A stretch of 64,000 nt of DNA from Buttiauxella sp965119215 (GTDB taxonomy: Bacteria > Pseudomonadota > Gammaproteobacteria > Enterobacterales > Enterobacteriaceae): positions 1 to 64,000 of the forward strand of contig CBCPKK010000009.1 of assembly GCA_965119215.1 (NCBI GenBank), in the 5' to 3' direction. The notes under the pieces are model-generated. The model was not told the DNA's origin and made no database searches. It was given only the letters and a program-made list of their open reading frames with translations. Below are positions 43,800 to 52,131 of the stretch, piece by piece. Made by a program: the position numbers and the translations under genes. Numbering within the stretch: position 1 is the first letter of the stretch; every line of letters begins with the position of its first letter.

Positions 43800-45050
43800 A
43801 TGAAATTGCAATCAGGGCAAAATTTATTTCTGCAAACGTCTACGCTCGTCCTTAATCTGGATTATCCCACTTCCACAGAATTTTCAGGGGAACCGGACAC
43901 CTGCCTGTTTTTGCTCAATGAAAATGGCAATGTAGGCGGTGATCCTGACTTTATATTTTTTAATAACCTGACCTCACCAGAAGGGGCTGTATCGCTCATC
44001 CCCGGGGTTCAACAGTCAAAGATTTGCATGGAACTGAACAGAGTCCCGGCGAACATCCATAAAATCGCTGTCACAGTCGTTATCGATGGAAATGACACGA
44101 TAAGTGGTTTGCGCCATATGAATCTGAGTGCGGAGGGTGTGGCATCCTTTGCGGCCGAAACACAGGGCCGAAGTGAGAAAGCGATCATTCTTGCTGAGGT
44201 TTATCGCTATCAGGGAGGCTGGAAAATTCGTGTTCTGGGCCATGGCTTTAATGGTGGGCTTGAACCACTCGCATTAAGCTACGGCGTTGATGTTGCTGCT
44301 CCGACTGAACCAGTACCACAGCCGGTTAAGAAAACCAGTATCAGCCTGGAGAAGAAACTCGAAACTCGGGCACCGAGACTGGTCAGCCTTGCGAAAAAGG
44401 CAACGGTCAGCCTGACGAAACATAAGCTTGATACCGTCGAGGCGAGTGTGGCATTCGTTCTGGATGCCTCGGGTTCGATGACCGGCCAGTTTAAACGAGG
44501 GCATGTCCAGTCTGTTCTGGACCGTATAGCGGTTCTGGCCGCTCAGTTCGATGATGACGGAGATATGGACCTCTGGGGCTTTGCGGAGCGCCATCGCAAA
44601 TATCCGGATGTGACGCTGGATAATCTGGATGGATACATAGCAGCCATCCAGAATTCAGGTAAGCGCTCGATGTGGGAAATATTGCCAGGGCTTGGTGGTA
44701 CTAACAACGAGCCACCGGTTATGGAAGAGATTGTTGATTACTACCGTGACAGTAAAATCCCTGTCTATATTGTCTTTATCACTGACGGCGGCATCAGTAA
44801 AACCCGGGCTATAAAAGATGCCATTCGTCGTTCAGCAAACTGTCCAATTTTCTGGAAATTTGTGGGCCTTGGCGGTTCTAACTACGGTGTCCTGAAAAAC
44901 CTGGATGATTTTACCGACCGTAAAATCGACAATACGCATTTCTTTGCGATGGATGATTTTGCTTCAGTGAGTGACGATAAGCTCTTTGACCAGCTACTGG
45001 AAGAGTTCAGAACCTGGCACGATGAAGCGAAAGTTCTCAAGCTTCTATAA
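43800..45050 (+). CDS. terF: TerF, TerD-like and von Willebrand A domain protein
   Basis: A 416-residue two-domain protein. The N-terminal TerD-like domain (about 1-170) has lost the calcium loops. The C-terminal vWA domain (about 215-416) has an intact MIDAS metal site, VLDASGSMTGQF, and the later ITDGG. The vWA part probably mediates contacts with other stress-system proteins. The start at 43800 (ATGAAATTGC) is preferred; an ATG at 43785 in the same frame would add five residues. It is the last gene of the ter operon, separated from terE by a terminator. Confidence 0.92.
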   Translation: MKLQSGQNLFLQTSTLVLNLDYPTSTEFSGEPDTCLFLLNENGNVGGDPDFIFFNNLTSPEGAVSLIPGVQQSKICMELNRVPANIHKIAVTVVIDGNDTISGLRHMNLSAEGVASFAAETQGRSEKAIILAEVYRYQGGWKIRVLGHGFNGGLEPLALSYGVDVAAPTEPVPQPVKKTSISLEKKLETRAPRLVSLAKKATVSLTKHKLDTVEASVAFVLDASGSMTGQFKRGHVQSVLDRIAVLAAQFDDDGDMDLWGFAERHRKYPDVTLDNLDGYIAAIQNSGKRSMWEILPGLGGTNNEPPVMEEIVDYYRDSKIPVYIVFITDGGISKTRAIKDAIRRSANCPIFWKFVGLGGSNYGVLKNLDDFTDRKIDNTHFFAMDDFASVSDDKLFDQLLEEFRTWHDEAKVLKLL

Positions 45051-45055
45051 AATTA

Positions 45056-45077
45056 AAACGTCCTTCGGGACGTTTTT
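45056..45077. terminator. Terminator between terF and the convergent HAD gene
   Basis: AAAACGTCC-TTCG-GGACGTTTTT is a perfect stem with a stable TTCG loop and A/T runs on both sides, so it can serve both converging transcripts. Confidence 0.9.
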
Positions 45078-45751
45078 CAATCTTTAAAAGAGGTCGCTTT
45101 AAGTCGGGTTATCGCCGCTTTCTTCCTGTCCCAGCGAGGGTGGAAATGCCGCCAGTGGGCATCTTTCGCCGCCGCCAGCAATTCATAATCACCCCGGGTA
45201 TCTCCCCATGCACGAAGATGATACTGGTCGAGTGACCCGTAAATAGATTCCAGCCGGTTGATCTTTTGTATGCAACGACAATTGTGCCCGGTAATACGCC
45301 CGGTCAGAATACCATTCACACTTTCAAGTTCAGTGCCAATTAGTTTGACCCCAAGACGTTCGGCAAAAGGCCCAAGCACAAGCCTAGGTGATGCGGAACA
45401 TAGTGTTACCTCGACTCCCGAAGACACCTCCGAAGCTACGGCCATTAAGCCAGAGGCTCGCATCAGACGTTCCCAGTAAAGATTGCAATAGAGCTCAGCT
45501 TTCTCCTGTACCCACTTTTCTTCGATACCGGTGAGAAACGTTGATATCAGAATCTCTTTGAGTTCGTCACGCGTTAGTTTCCGACGAAGACACTGAATCG
45601 ATGGAATGGTGAGTTTAACTACTCTGCGGGTAAAAAATCGATTTCCAAAGGCAAAGCGCAGAAAGGGTATAAAGCTATCATGCCGGGTAAGCGTACCGTC
45701 AAAGTCAAAAACGGAAAGGACTTTTTTTTCAGCCAGGTTCGAAGTATTCAC
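45077..45751 (-). CDS. HAD-IB-type phosphatase (SerB-like)
   Basis: A 224-residue HAD phosphatase. It has motif I VFDFDGTLTRHDSF, motif II around VTLCSASPRLVL, and motif IV AWGDTRGDYELL. The fold type (helical cap after motif I) is that of phosphoserine phosphatase and related HAD-IB enzymes. It lies at the end of the tellurite locus and converges on terF. The substrate is unknown. Confidence 0.87.
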   Translation of the reverse strand: MNTSNLAEKKVLSVFDFDGTLTRHDSFIPFLRFAFGNRFFTRRVVKLTIPSIQCLRRKLTRDELKEILISTFLTGIEEKWVQEKAELYCNLYWERLMRASGLMAVASEVSSGVEVTLCSASPRLVLGPFAERLGVKLIGTELESVNGILTGRITGHNCRCIQKINRLESIYGSLDQYHLRAWGDTRGDYELLAAAKDAHWRHFHPRWDRKKAAITRLKATSFKD

Positions 45752-45826
45752 ATGAAGATCGTTATGAATTTGAAAGATAGTTGATATTTTATCACCTTCT
45801 CAGGTGAGCATCAGCAGAGAAAAGCG

Positions 45827-46117
45827 TTACGGCCAGAACGGATCGGCAAACCACGTCAGAACTATGCGTTTTGCGCTAGTATCGAGCAAACCTGCTGCAT
45901 CAAGAAAATCAAATCCTTCATTCTCAGCACTCCAGACAGACATGAAGAATGTCGCCATGATCTGCTCGCCCCGACTCAGTACGCCGAGGTCGTTTTTCAT
46001 ATCGAGGTAACGAAGGGAATCATCTGATGTATTCCAGTACTGAGCCAGCAGTGGGTACTGTTGCAACATTTGACGAAATTTATCTCGGCTGGACAAGGCA
46101 TTTAGGGTATCGGTCAT
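45827..46117 (-). CDS. Hypothetical protein at the end of the ter locus
   Basis: A 96-residue protein that starts MTDTLNALSSRDKFRQMLQQ and ends WFADPFWP. It is acidic and mostly helical, with no membrane segment or recognised family. GGAGAATTC precedes the ATG, with GGAG about 8 bases away, so translation is credible. Confidence 0.6.
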   Translation of the reverse strand: MTDTLNALSSRDKFRQMLQQYPLLAQYWNTSDDSLRYLDMKNDLGVLSRGEQIMATFFMSVWSAENEGFDFLDAAGLLDTSAKRIVLTWFADPFWP

Positions 46118-46588
46118 TAGAATTCTCCTTAGTATGCATCAGAATATTCAGTTCATCGTCTTGGGGTAAGAAGTCTGTCGCAGCTTTAAATCCAGGGACC
46201 GGTGATGAACAACACCAGACCATCGGCAGGCTACGCGGTGAGGTCTATGTCTTCAGCTGAAAGCTTGCGCTGGTTGTCCGGGGTAGCATCTACCAGGTAT
46301 TGGCGATATGGAAACGATTAAGTATTTCGCATGCTATAAATGCGCTGAAGAGCAGCAAATGTATATTTTGGCTGAAGCAGGGCTCAATGAAAAACGTTTG
46401 AATTAAGCGGCATAAGCCATAGATAATTGGCAACCAATGTTGAAACCGGGACTCCCCCAGTTACCTGGGGGAATGTTCTTCTACCTGTCCCCCCCATAGA
46501 TTTTTGGTGGAGGGGCCCGGGGTTGCTTGTTTAGGTCATACTTTACCAATACAGTAACACTATCTTTTCACTGGGGAATTGTAAAGCA
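46118..46588. other. Intergenic region with a tiny ORF and a hairpin
   Basis: No standard gene. A 32-codon frame at 46308-46406 (METIKYFACYKCAEEQQM...) has a CxxC pair but no good ribosome site. A CCCCCAG-TTAC-CTGGGGG hairpin (46453-46470) lacks a T run and is followed by a second C/G-rich stretch. Confidence 0.4.
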
Positions 46589-47422
46589 ATGACAACTTTA
46601 ATTTCATGGGTTGGCGTGGATAGTCAGCGCATTGGGTCCGTATATATCGCTTCAGATAGTAGAATTACGTGGATGGACGATCAAGAACGGTGGGATAGCA
46701 CACAAAAAGTATTTTCATCCCGTAATTATCCAGAAATATTTGGCTATAGCGGACGTGCCGAGTTTGTTGTTCATATAATGCACCAATTAATAAATAATAT
46801 TGATGATAAAATATTAGTGGCGAAAGATGACTCATTCGAGAAAAAATTTAAGAAGATAATGGTATTTTTGAATGAAAAGTCACAAAGTCTTTCAGCAAAA
46901 CGCAGAGGTAGTGGAACAATTATATATGCCACAAGAATTGGATTTAAAATGGACTCAACATTCCATGTGGCTGAAATTAAATTTAATGCAGATGGCATTA
47001 GCGGCAGAGAAGTTGCATTACCCAGTTTTTCAAATGTCGTTGCGAGTGCAGGTACAGGTGCAGTAATACAAGGTTCTGCAAATGAAAAATGGTGTGTTAA
47101 AGACAAATTGAAAACCGATAAGGTAAAAGGTCATGTCCCTAAGGGATATAGTCGCTTTGTCTTTAGCGCATTATGTGAAACGATAAATGATGAACGCGAT
47201 AAATATACTGGGGGGGCTCCTCAATTAGTTGGGCTTTACAAGCATACAACAGGGAGTAATTTTGGCGTAATTTTTAATGGAAAACGTTATCTGAATGGTA
47301 AAGAAATATCATGCGATCAAGCAAGGTCCACTGATGTTGAATGGAGAAATGAACTTTTCGAGCTTTGCGATGGTGTTACTATGACGCGACTAGCTGGGGC
47401 ACAAAAACAACCTAAATGTTAG
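46589..47422 (+). CDS. Ntn-hydrolase (proteasome/HslV-like) protein
   Basis: A 277-residue protein whose start resembles proteasome beta subunits and HslV. After Met removal Thr2 would be N-terminal (TTLISWVG). It is followed by VYIASDSRIT, whose Asp lies where HslV has D17, and by STQKVFSS, whose Lys lies where HslV has K33. SGRAEF then matches the glycine-rich turn. The gene is single and lacks an ATPase partner nearby. Family assignment is from motif spacing and is my inference. GC-poor coding, unlike the ter genes. Confidence 0.6.
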   Translation: MTTLISWVGVDSQRIGSVYIASDSRITWMDDQERWDSTQKVFSSRNYPEIFGYSGRAEFVVHIMHQLINNIDDKILVAKDDSFEKKFKKIMVFLNEKSQSLSAKRRGSGTIIYATRIGFKMDSTFHVAEIKFNADGISGREVALPSFSNVVASAGTGAVIQGSANEKWCVKDKLKTDKVKGHVPKGYSRFVFSALCETINDERDKYTGGAPQLVGLYKHTTGSNFGVIFNGKRYLNGKEISCDQARSTDVEWRNELFELCDGVTMTRLAGAQKQPKC

Positions 47423-47439
47423 GACATAGAGAAAACCTG

Positions 47440-47670
47440 ATGCATGATAAAGTCCTGGTAGCTAAATTAGACGATGGATATACGTTTATCATCACAACAG
47501 ATGATACGGGTTGCCGTCTGTCAGTTGAACCAGCACACCGTCATAACGGAACCCAGAGTTTTGATGGGCGGTTTCCGCGTTTTTATTCTTCACCTAGATA
47601 TGCAAAATCAGCTCTGACAAAATTTCTCGGAGAGGCCGTCTCCTGGGAAGAATCAAACTCAACCCAATGA
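47440..47670 (+). CDS. Hypothetical small protein after the Ntn-hydrolase gene
   Basis: A 76-residue protein starting MHDKVLVAKLDDGYTFIITT. The start lies 17 bases after the Ntn-hydrolase stop, on the same strand, so it may be a partner. No family or motif recognised; the ribosome site is weak (GAGAAA). Confidence 0.5.
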   Translation: MHDKVLVAKLDDGYTFIITTDDTGCRLSVEPAHRHNGTQSFDGRFPRFYSSPRYAKSALTKFLGEAVSWEESNSTQ

Positions 47671-47841
47671 CCATTTCTAACCAGACTTATAAAATCGACA
47701 AATCGCGCACTAGGAATATCCTTTTATATCAATACGTTACGGTGCACATAATGTTTGTTATGACAAATCATGACCATTCATTGACAGAGATAGTCGATTT
47801 AACGCAGGATAGGGCAACTTTTTGGTCGGAAATGATAAATA

Positions 47842-48351
47842 ATGAGCGAACCGTTGCAGTCAAAGCTATGCCGGAAATGCGAGCGGATCTGCCCTCTCAG
47901 TGATTTTGGTCTTGACCGGAAAACCAAAGATGGCCATAAGTCACGATGTCGAAAATGCATTGCTGAAGAAAACAAATCCTACCAGGATAACAACAAGCCG
48001 GTGGTGCTGGCGGCTAAGAGACGGTACAGAATGCGTCACGCAGCTGCACTGGCCGACTATCAGCGTCAATACAGAGCACGTGCCCGGGGTTTTGACCTGG
48101 CTTCAAGAGTCAGGAAAGCAAATGAACGTATTGCGCTAAAAACTGGCGAACTGACTTCCAACCAGTTAATAGCCAATCCAGATACACTCAAAATAGAAAA
48201 GTTACTTTTGACGTTCAGGTCCGAACCAGACAGCACTAAAGGTAAACGTGCCTATCGTGAAGCAAAGTCACTGGCGATTAAGATCAAAATGAAATACGAT
48301 ATTTTTGCTGCACTAGCGGGAAATACACCTTATGAATACGCAATACGTTAA
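47842..48351 (+). CDS. Zinc-ribbon HNH-like protein
   Basis: A 169-residue basic protein with an N-terminal treble-clef pattern, CRKCERICPLSDFGLD and later CRKC, a four-cysteine zinc site seen in phage and plasmid HNH-associated proteins. The rest is Arg/Lys-rich and helical, so nucleic-acid binding is likely. No catalytic HNH residues can be seen. An AAAAGTTACTTTT palindrome lies within the gene (48197-48209). Confidence 0.65.
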   Translation: MSEPLQSKLCRKCERICPLSDFGLDRKTKDGHKSRCRKCIAEENKSYQDNNKPVVLAAKRRYRMRHAAALADYQRQYRARARGFDLASRVRKANERIALKTGELTSNQLIANPDTLKIEKLLLTFRSEPDSTKGKRAYREAKSLAIKIKMKYDIFAALAGNTPYEYAIR

Positions 48352-48417
48352 CCTGGTAACGCGAGATCTGGCTTGATACAATGAGTCATAATCTCGAAAT
48401 TTCTAAGGTCGGAGAAA

Positions 48418-48678
48418 ATGGGATATTTGTTGGACGTAGTTCTGATTCTTTTATTGCTGATTGCTGTTGCAGTGCTCGTATGGGGCTGGGACAATTATGT
48501 TCGTATTGTACCTCTAACATCAGATAAATTTGGGATTTTCAAAAACGCCTCAAAATATGAAAACCCTGACTGGGTTAAGAAAATCAATGAACGAGGAGGA
48601 ATGACTCGCACAGAATGGGCTAGTTTTATAGATCGCCATTACAATCCTCCTGGCCGCCCTCCTGAAAACTCAAACTGA
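48418..48678 (+). CDS. Small single-pass membrane protein
   Basis: An 86-residue protein with one N-terminal transmembrane segment (about 4-24, LLDVVLILLLLIAVAVLVW) and a soluble tail. A good GGAGAAA ribosome site lies just before the ATG. No family recognised. It is followed immediately by a terminator. Confidence 0.65.
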   Translation: MGYLLDVVLILLLLIAVAVLVWGWDNYVRIVPLTSDKFGIFKNASKYENPDWVKKINERGGMTRTEWASFIDRHYNPPGRPPENSN

Positions 48679-48700
48679 GGCCGCGCCAGCGGTCTTTTTT
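48678..48700 (+). terminator. Rho-independent terminator
   Basis: AGGCCGC-GCCA-GCGGTCT followed by six T. It begins within the stop codon of the small membrane protein gene. Confidence 0.8.
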
Positions 48701-49045
48701 ACGTCTCATATTAGTTGTTCTTGATGTCTGCGCATCAGCACTAGAAGAAGCCTGATTGCCGCCCGATTGTTACTGCTAACGCTCATGGGTCAACCGAGAT
48801 TATTACATTTAGACAGTGTTCTCAGCATTCTAAAAATTCAAATCACAGAGGGTCTCACTCATCTTAAAACATGCCGATAACAAAGACTCTAATACCGAAT
48901 TCAAGCCAAAAGATAGCAAGCAAGATTGAGGAAGCTATATTAGCAATCTAATCTTCAGATTTACGCTGCGCATAATAATGCGCAATGAAAATGTAAACCC
49001 CGGAGCAATAATCATCCGGGATTTACCTAACTTATTGTTAATTAA
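48701..49045. other. Intergenic region with a convergent terminator
   Basis: No gene seen. Near its right end TAAA-C-CCCGG (48994-49003) and CCGGG-A-TTTA (49016-49025) form a hairpin that fits a terminator for the leftward gene at 49046-49576. Confidence 0.45.
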
Positions 49046-49576
49046 TCACCGAAACCAGCTTTTATTTCTTCCTCTGTCTGAATGATATACTTCATCCGAT
49101 ATCATAGTGACATTACCAGCACCAATAATTTGCGCCTTTGAACCCACCAGTCCTGGCCTTAAGATCAGATACTCCCCTCCTGCCTGATTGTCTTTATAGA
49201 TGTTAATGAGAATATGCATCCTTGTGCGTCCGTTAAATGTCTTCATCCAGTTAAAATACACTTTAGTCTTTTTGATATAATGTATTAGGAGTGAATTAAT
49301 CTCGTCAACTTCCCCCTCAGTCAGCCCATTTCCATTATGCAACTTATTAAGCAATGGCGTTAACCTTTCCACGAGATCACCAATAGGTAATTTGAGGTTC
49401 ACCTTGAAATCAGAAAACGCAACCTTCTGAAGTGCCATGACAGTCATTGTGTCAGTACGAAAGTCACGAAAGTAAACCATATATGAATCATTAAGATTAA
49501 CTTTCGGATATTCCTTTAGTTGCCACCCGCAGGATTCCATCGTCGCTTTTGTTGAATTTGACTCCATACTTTCCAT
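49046..49576 (-). CDS. Hypothetical protein
   Basis: A 176-residue protein; M13 is an alternative start to M1. No membrane segment, signal peptide or known family. It contains TRMHILINIYKDNQAGGEYLIL and a long helical middle. It stands alone between two non-coding stretches, so it is probably an independent unit with its own promoter. Confidence 0.55.
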   Translation of the reverse strand: MESMESNSTKATMESCGWQLKEYPKVNLNDSYMVYFRDFRTDTMTVMALQKVAFSDFKVNLKLPIGDLVERLTPLLNKLHNGNGLTEGEVDEINSLLIHYIKKTKVYFNWMKTFNGRTRMHILINIYKDNQAGGEYLILRPGLVGSKAQIIGAGNVTMISDEVYHSDRGRNKSWFR

Positions 49577-50165
49577 GCTTGCACCTTGTCAATTATCTAA
49601 TAAACCCAGAATTCTTACCGTTCACTGATACGAAATAAATGATGCGATGATTGAATTAGCTTTAAATTAAACAGTGCTTAACCATCTAAAACGATGCTAA
49701 CACGCACGTAGGAATTCCTAATAGGTCCGACAACAACAAACTATAAATAATATAATTCTAGTATCACTCCGAAGTATTGTGGTCAGTAAATTAAAGAACG
49801 TGGCTAATGTTTAGTGGTTATTTCATACCTTTAGATGTGCATGATAGTGATTTTAGAATGGTGAGATTGGTAATTAGCAGAGAAATATTGCCTGATTTCG
49901 AATTAAATCATCTAACCTAACTTTCCGTTTGCCTATCACTTGCCCTTCTCCGTAAACGATTTGATTGTACGGACTGCTAATCTTCCGTCGACTGGGAACC
50001 CACATTAAGCCAGAATATACAGCGTTGCTGGCCTGACTCCATGTGATAACTCTTCCTTACAAGTGCCTTCACCTGGTAGACGATAGCAACATGTTCGAAT
50101 GTGTAAATTATCGTTTTGATATTAGTTAGCATCTTCTTGTAATTAGCTGGGGTAAGAAAGCACCG
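49577..50165. other. Long AT-rich region without a recognisable gene
   Basis: About 590 bases. A 70-codon minus-strand frame at 49977-50189 runs into the next gene on the other strand and has no ribosome site, so I do not call it. The right end should contain the promoter of the HNH gene. Confidence 0.4.
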
Positions 50166-51581
50166 ATGGGAACTGAGAATAAAAAGCAAATAACATCAGG
50201 TGGTTATCTTGCGAACCACCCCCTCGCAGGCCAAAAGCGTAGAGAGCAACTAATTGGCAAAACTAAGAAAATCATGCTCGAGCTCAATGTCGAAACGGAG
50301 AGAACGCTCGGACTAACAGTACAAAACATCATTGTTGAATATCTACGTAAAGGAGAATCAGAGGCAGACATCGTTTACAAAATGCAACGCCATCGAAAGG
50401 TTGGAGAGTACCGCTCGCTTAAGGTAAAGGAAGAACAAAACGGCAAACGCAAGAATAAAGAACTCCAGAAGCACTCCGATAAGGAGCCGAAACGAACACC
50501 CGAAGAAACTGAACGTGCAAAGACGGCACCAAGAAAGAAAACCCGAGCACCGGTTAGCGATGACTATGCCCTGGATGGTTGGGAGCAGGCTAAGCGCCGT
50601 ATGGACATTAAAATGCCCAAGTCACTCACTTTCGGAGCGGTCGGTAACAAGACAGTCAACCCACGTTTAGTGGACGAATTCGAGACCAAACCACTGGCTG
50701 GCATTAATACACCCGCAGAAGAGATTAAGACGTACGATATTCCTGCACTCAATTCTCTTCCGATTGTGCCGGAACGTGAAGATCTGACCAGCGTGATTCA
50801 AAAACGCATTCGCCCAGCTCGCCGCCGTGAATTTAGTATCTTTGTTATTAAACATCGGTATTCAGATAAAACGGCCGATCAGCTGGCTGATGATTTTTTG
50901 AAAGACGAACTGGAGAATACTGAACCGAAGAATATCAAAGACCCGGTATTCGTTCTCAAACCTAACGGGGAGCAGGAAGAGTTTCGCAGCACCCATAAGG
51001 CATTCACCGATCTGGAAATTGGGGAAGACAGAGATGCCCGTAAATTTCGTTTAAACGTTAAAGCGAAAGGCGCCGACATCTGGACCCATGATTCAAAGGA
51101 TTACCTTGTAAAACTAAAGTATCCACGTGTTGGTCAGCTGTCGAATGCACAAGATGCTCAGGACCAGCCCCTCAAATCAAAACGTAAGGGCTTTGCCACC
51201 GTTACCACTCGTCCAGATCAATCACAATTCTCCCAGTGGGTCGAAGCGAACTGTAACGGTACTTGCGTGATTACCGGCGCCAGGATTCATGTTCGTGGCT
51301 CCGCTGCACATTTGGTAGAACATGCCTGCGACGGTATTGACCATTACTCCAATGGCCTCTGGCTTCGCTGGGACATACACAAACTGTTTGACGAAGACTA
51401 TTGCGCAGTTGACCCGGAGACCCTAAAGGTCTGGTTTCTCGATGAAGTGATGGCCGAAGATGAGGATTTGCGGATATTTAATGGCCGAGACCTGGGATCG
51501 CTTAAACGGCCGATCAATCGAGATTTTCTCATTCACCGTTGGCAGCGATTTTGTACTCTGCGTGACCTGAATAAGGAATGA
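50166..51581 (+). CDS. HNH endonuclease-domain protein
   Basis: A 471-residue protein with a highly charged, Lys/Arg-rich N-terminal half (about 70-150) that is probably disordered or DNA-binding. The HNH domain is C-terminal, around residues 378-420: NCNGTCVITGARIHVRGSAAHLVEHACDG and then DHYSNGLWLRWDIHKLFDED, giving the H..N..H pattern. It may act on invading DNA or in plasmid recombination. No partner gene is adjacent. The ATG at 50166 (MGTENKKQITSGG) is plausible. Confidence 0.75.
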   Translation: MGTENKKQITSGGYLANHPLAGQKRREQLIGKTKKIMLELNVETERTLGLTVQNIIVEYLRKGESEADIVYKMQRHRKVGEYRSLKVKEEQNGKRKNKELQKHSDKEPKRTPEETERAKTAPRKKTRAPVSDDYALDGWEQAKRRMDIKMPKSLTFGAVGNKTVNPRLVDEFETKPLAGINTPAEEIKTYDIPALNSLPIVPEREDLTSVIQKRIRPARRREFSIFVIKHRYSDKTADQLADDFLKDELENTEPKNIKDPVFVLKPNGEQEEFRSTHKAFTDLEIGEDRDARKFRLNVKAKGADIWTHDSKDYLVKLKYPRVGQLSNAQDAQDQPLKSKRKGFATVTTRPDQSQFSQWVEANCNGTCVITGARIHVRGSAAHLVEHACDGIDHYSNGLWLRWDIHKLFDEDYCAVDPETLKVWFLDEVMAEDEDLRIFNGRDLGSLKRPINRDFLIHRWQRFCTLRDLNKE

Positions 51582-51615
51582 CGCAGATTGGAACATCTAG
51601 CTTACAGTGTATTGG

Positions 51616-51783
51616 TTAATGCTGTGTTTCATCATGTTTAGTGGGAAGGTTAATTTTACATGATGTGTTATTCAGAATAATTTTCAGTGTTTCAGATGAC
51701 ACGGATTTTATGTCCTCCACTGCATCTGGATGCAACCCAAAGTTCTTCAAACTCTCTTCGCATGCAATATTTTTATTTGGCAT
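51616..51783 (-). CDS. Hypothetical small protein
   Basis: A 55-residue protein starting MPNKNIACEESLKNFGLHPD. The ATG at 51783 has GAGAGGAAAG upstream. The acidic centre (DAVEDIKSVSSETLK) has no recognised family. It converges on the HNH gene. Confidence 0.5.
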   Translation of the reverse strand: MPNKNIACEESLKNFGLHPDAVEDIKSVSSETLKIILNNTSCKINLPTKHDETQH

Positions 51784-51879
51784 AAATAATCTTTCCTCTC
51801 TGATTAAAAACAAAGTTACTTACCAGCGACTTCTGTCAGGGCTGCTATATGTTTCACAGCTCATCATGAAAAAAGCTAC

Positions 51880-51917
51880 CAGAATGCCTCTGGTGTTTTT
51901 TGGCAAGAGGCATTCTG
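51880..51917. terminator. Overlapping bidirectional terminator
   Basis: A 12-bp perfect repeat CAGAATGCCTCT (51880-51891) and AGAGGCATTCTG (51906-51917) serves the leftward DsbA operon, with a T run at its end on the minus strand. Inside it, ACCAGA-ATGCC-TCTGGT-GTTTTTT (51878-51900) forms a rival hairpin that reads as a terminator on the plus strand. Confidence 0.75.
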
Positions 51918-51924
51918 TACAGAG

Positions 51925-52131
51925 CTATTTATCTTGGGCCATACGCTCGACCGTTACCTGGTTCAGATCAATCGCATCGTCCCAACCGATAGCACCAAAT
52001 TGAATGACACCCGCATCCAGCCCAAGAAAACGGCAAGTCACGCGCTTTGCATCGTTATAAATAATGGTGATCCACTCATTATGTTTTAATAACGCCACTT
52101 CTTCATCTGTCAGAGTTCGTTTCTGTATCAT
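51925..52131 (-). CDS. Hypothetical small protein coupled to the DsbA-like gene
   Basis: A 68-residue protein (MIQKRTLTDEEVALLKHNEW) whose start overlaps the stop of the DsbA-like gene by 1 base, so translation is coupled. No signal peptide or known family. Confidence 0.6.
   Translation of the reverse strand: MIQKRTLTDEEVALLKHNEWITIIYNDAKRVTCRFLGLDAGVIQFGAIGWDDAIDLNQVTVERMAQDK

Noticed and set aside
47667..47903. 78-codon frame between the small gene and the zinc-ribbon gene
   Set aside because: It overlaps the start of the better-supported zinc-ribbon gene and has no ribosome site or family features.
49977..50189. 70-codon minus-strand frame before the HNH gene
   Set aside because: It overlaps the HNH start on the other strand and has no translation signal.
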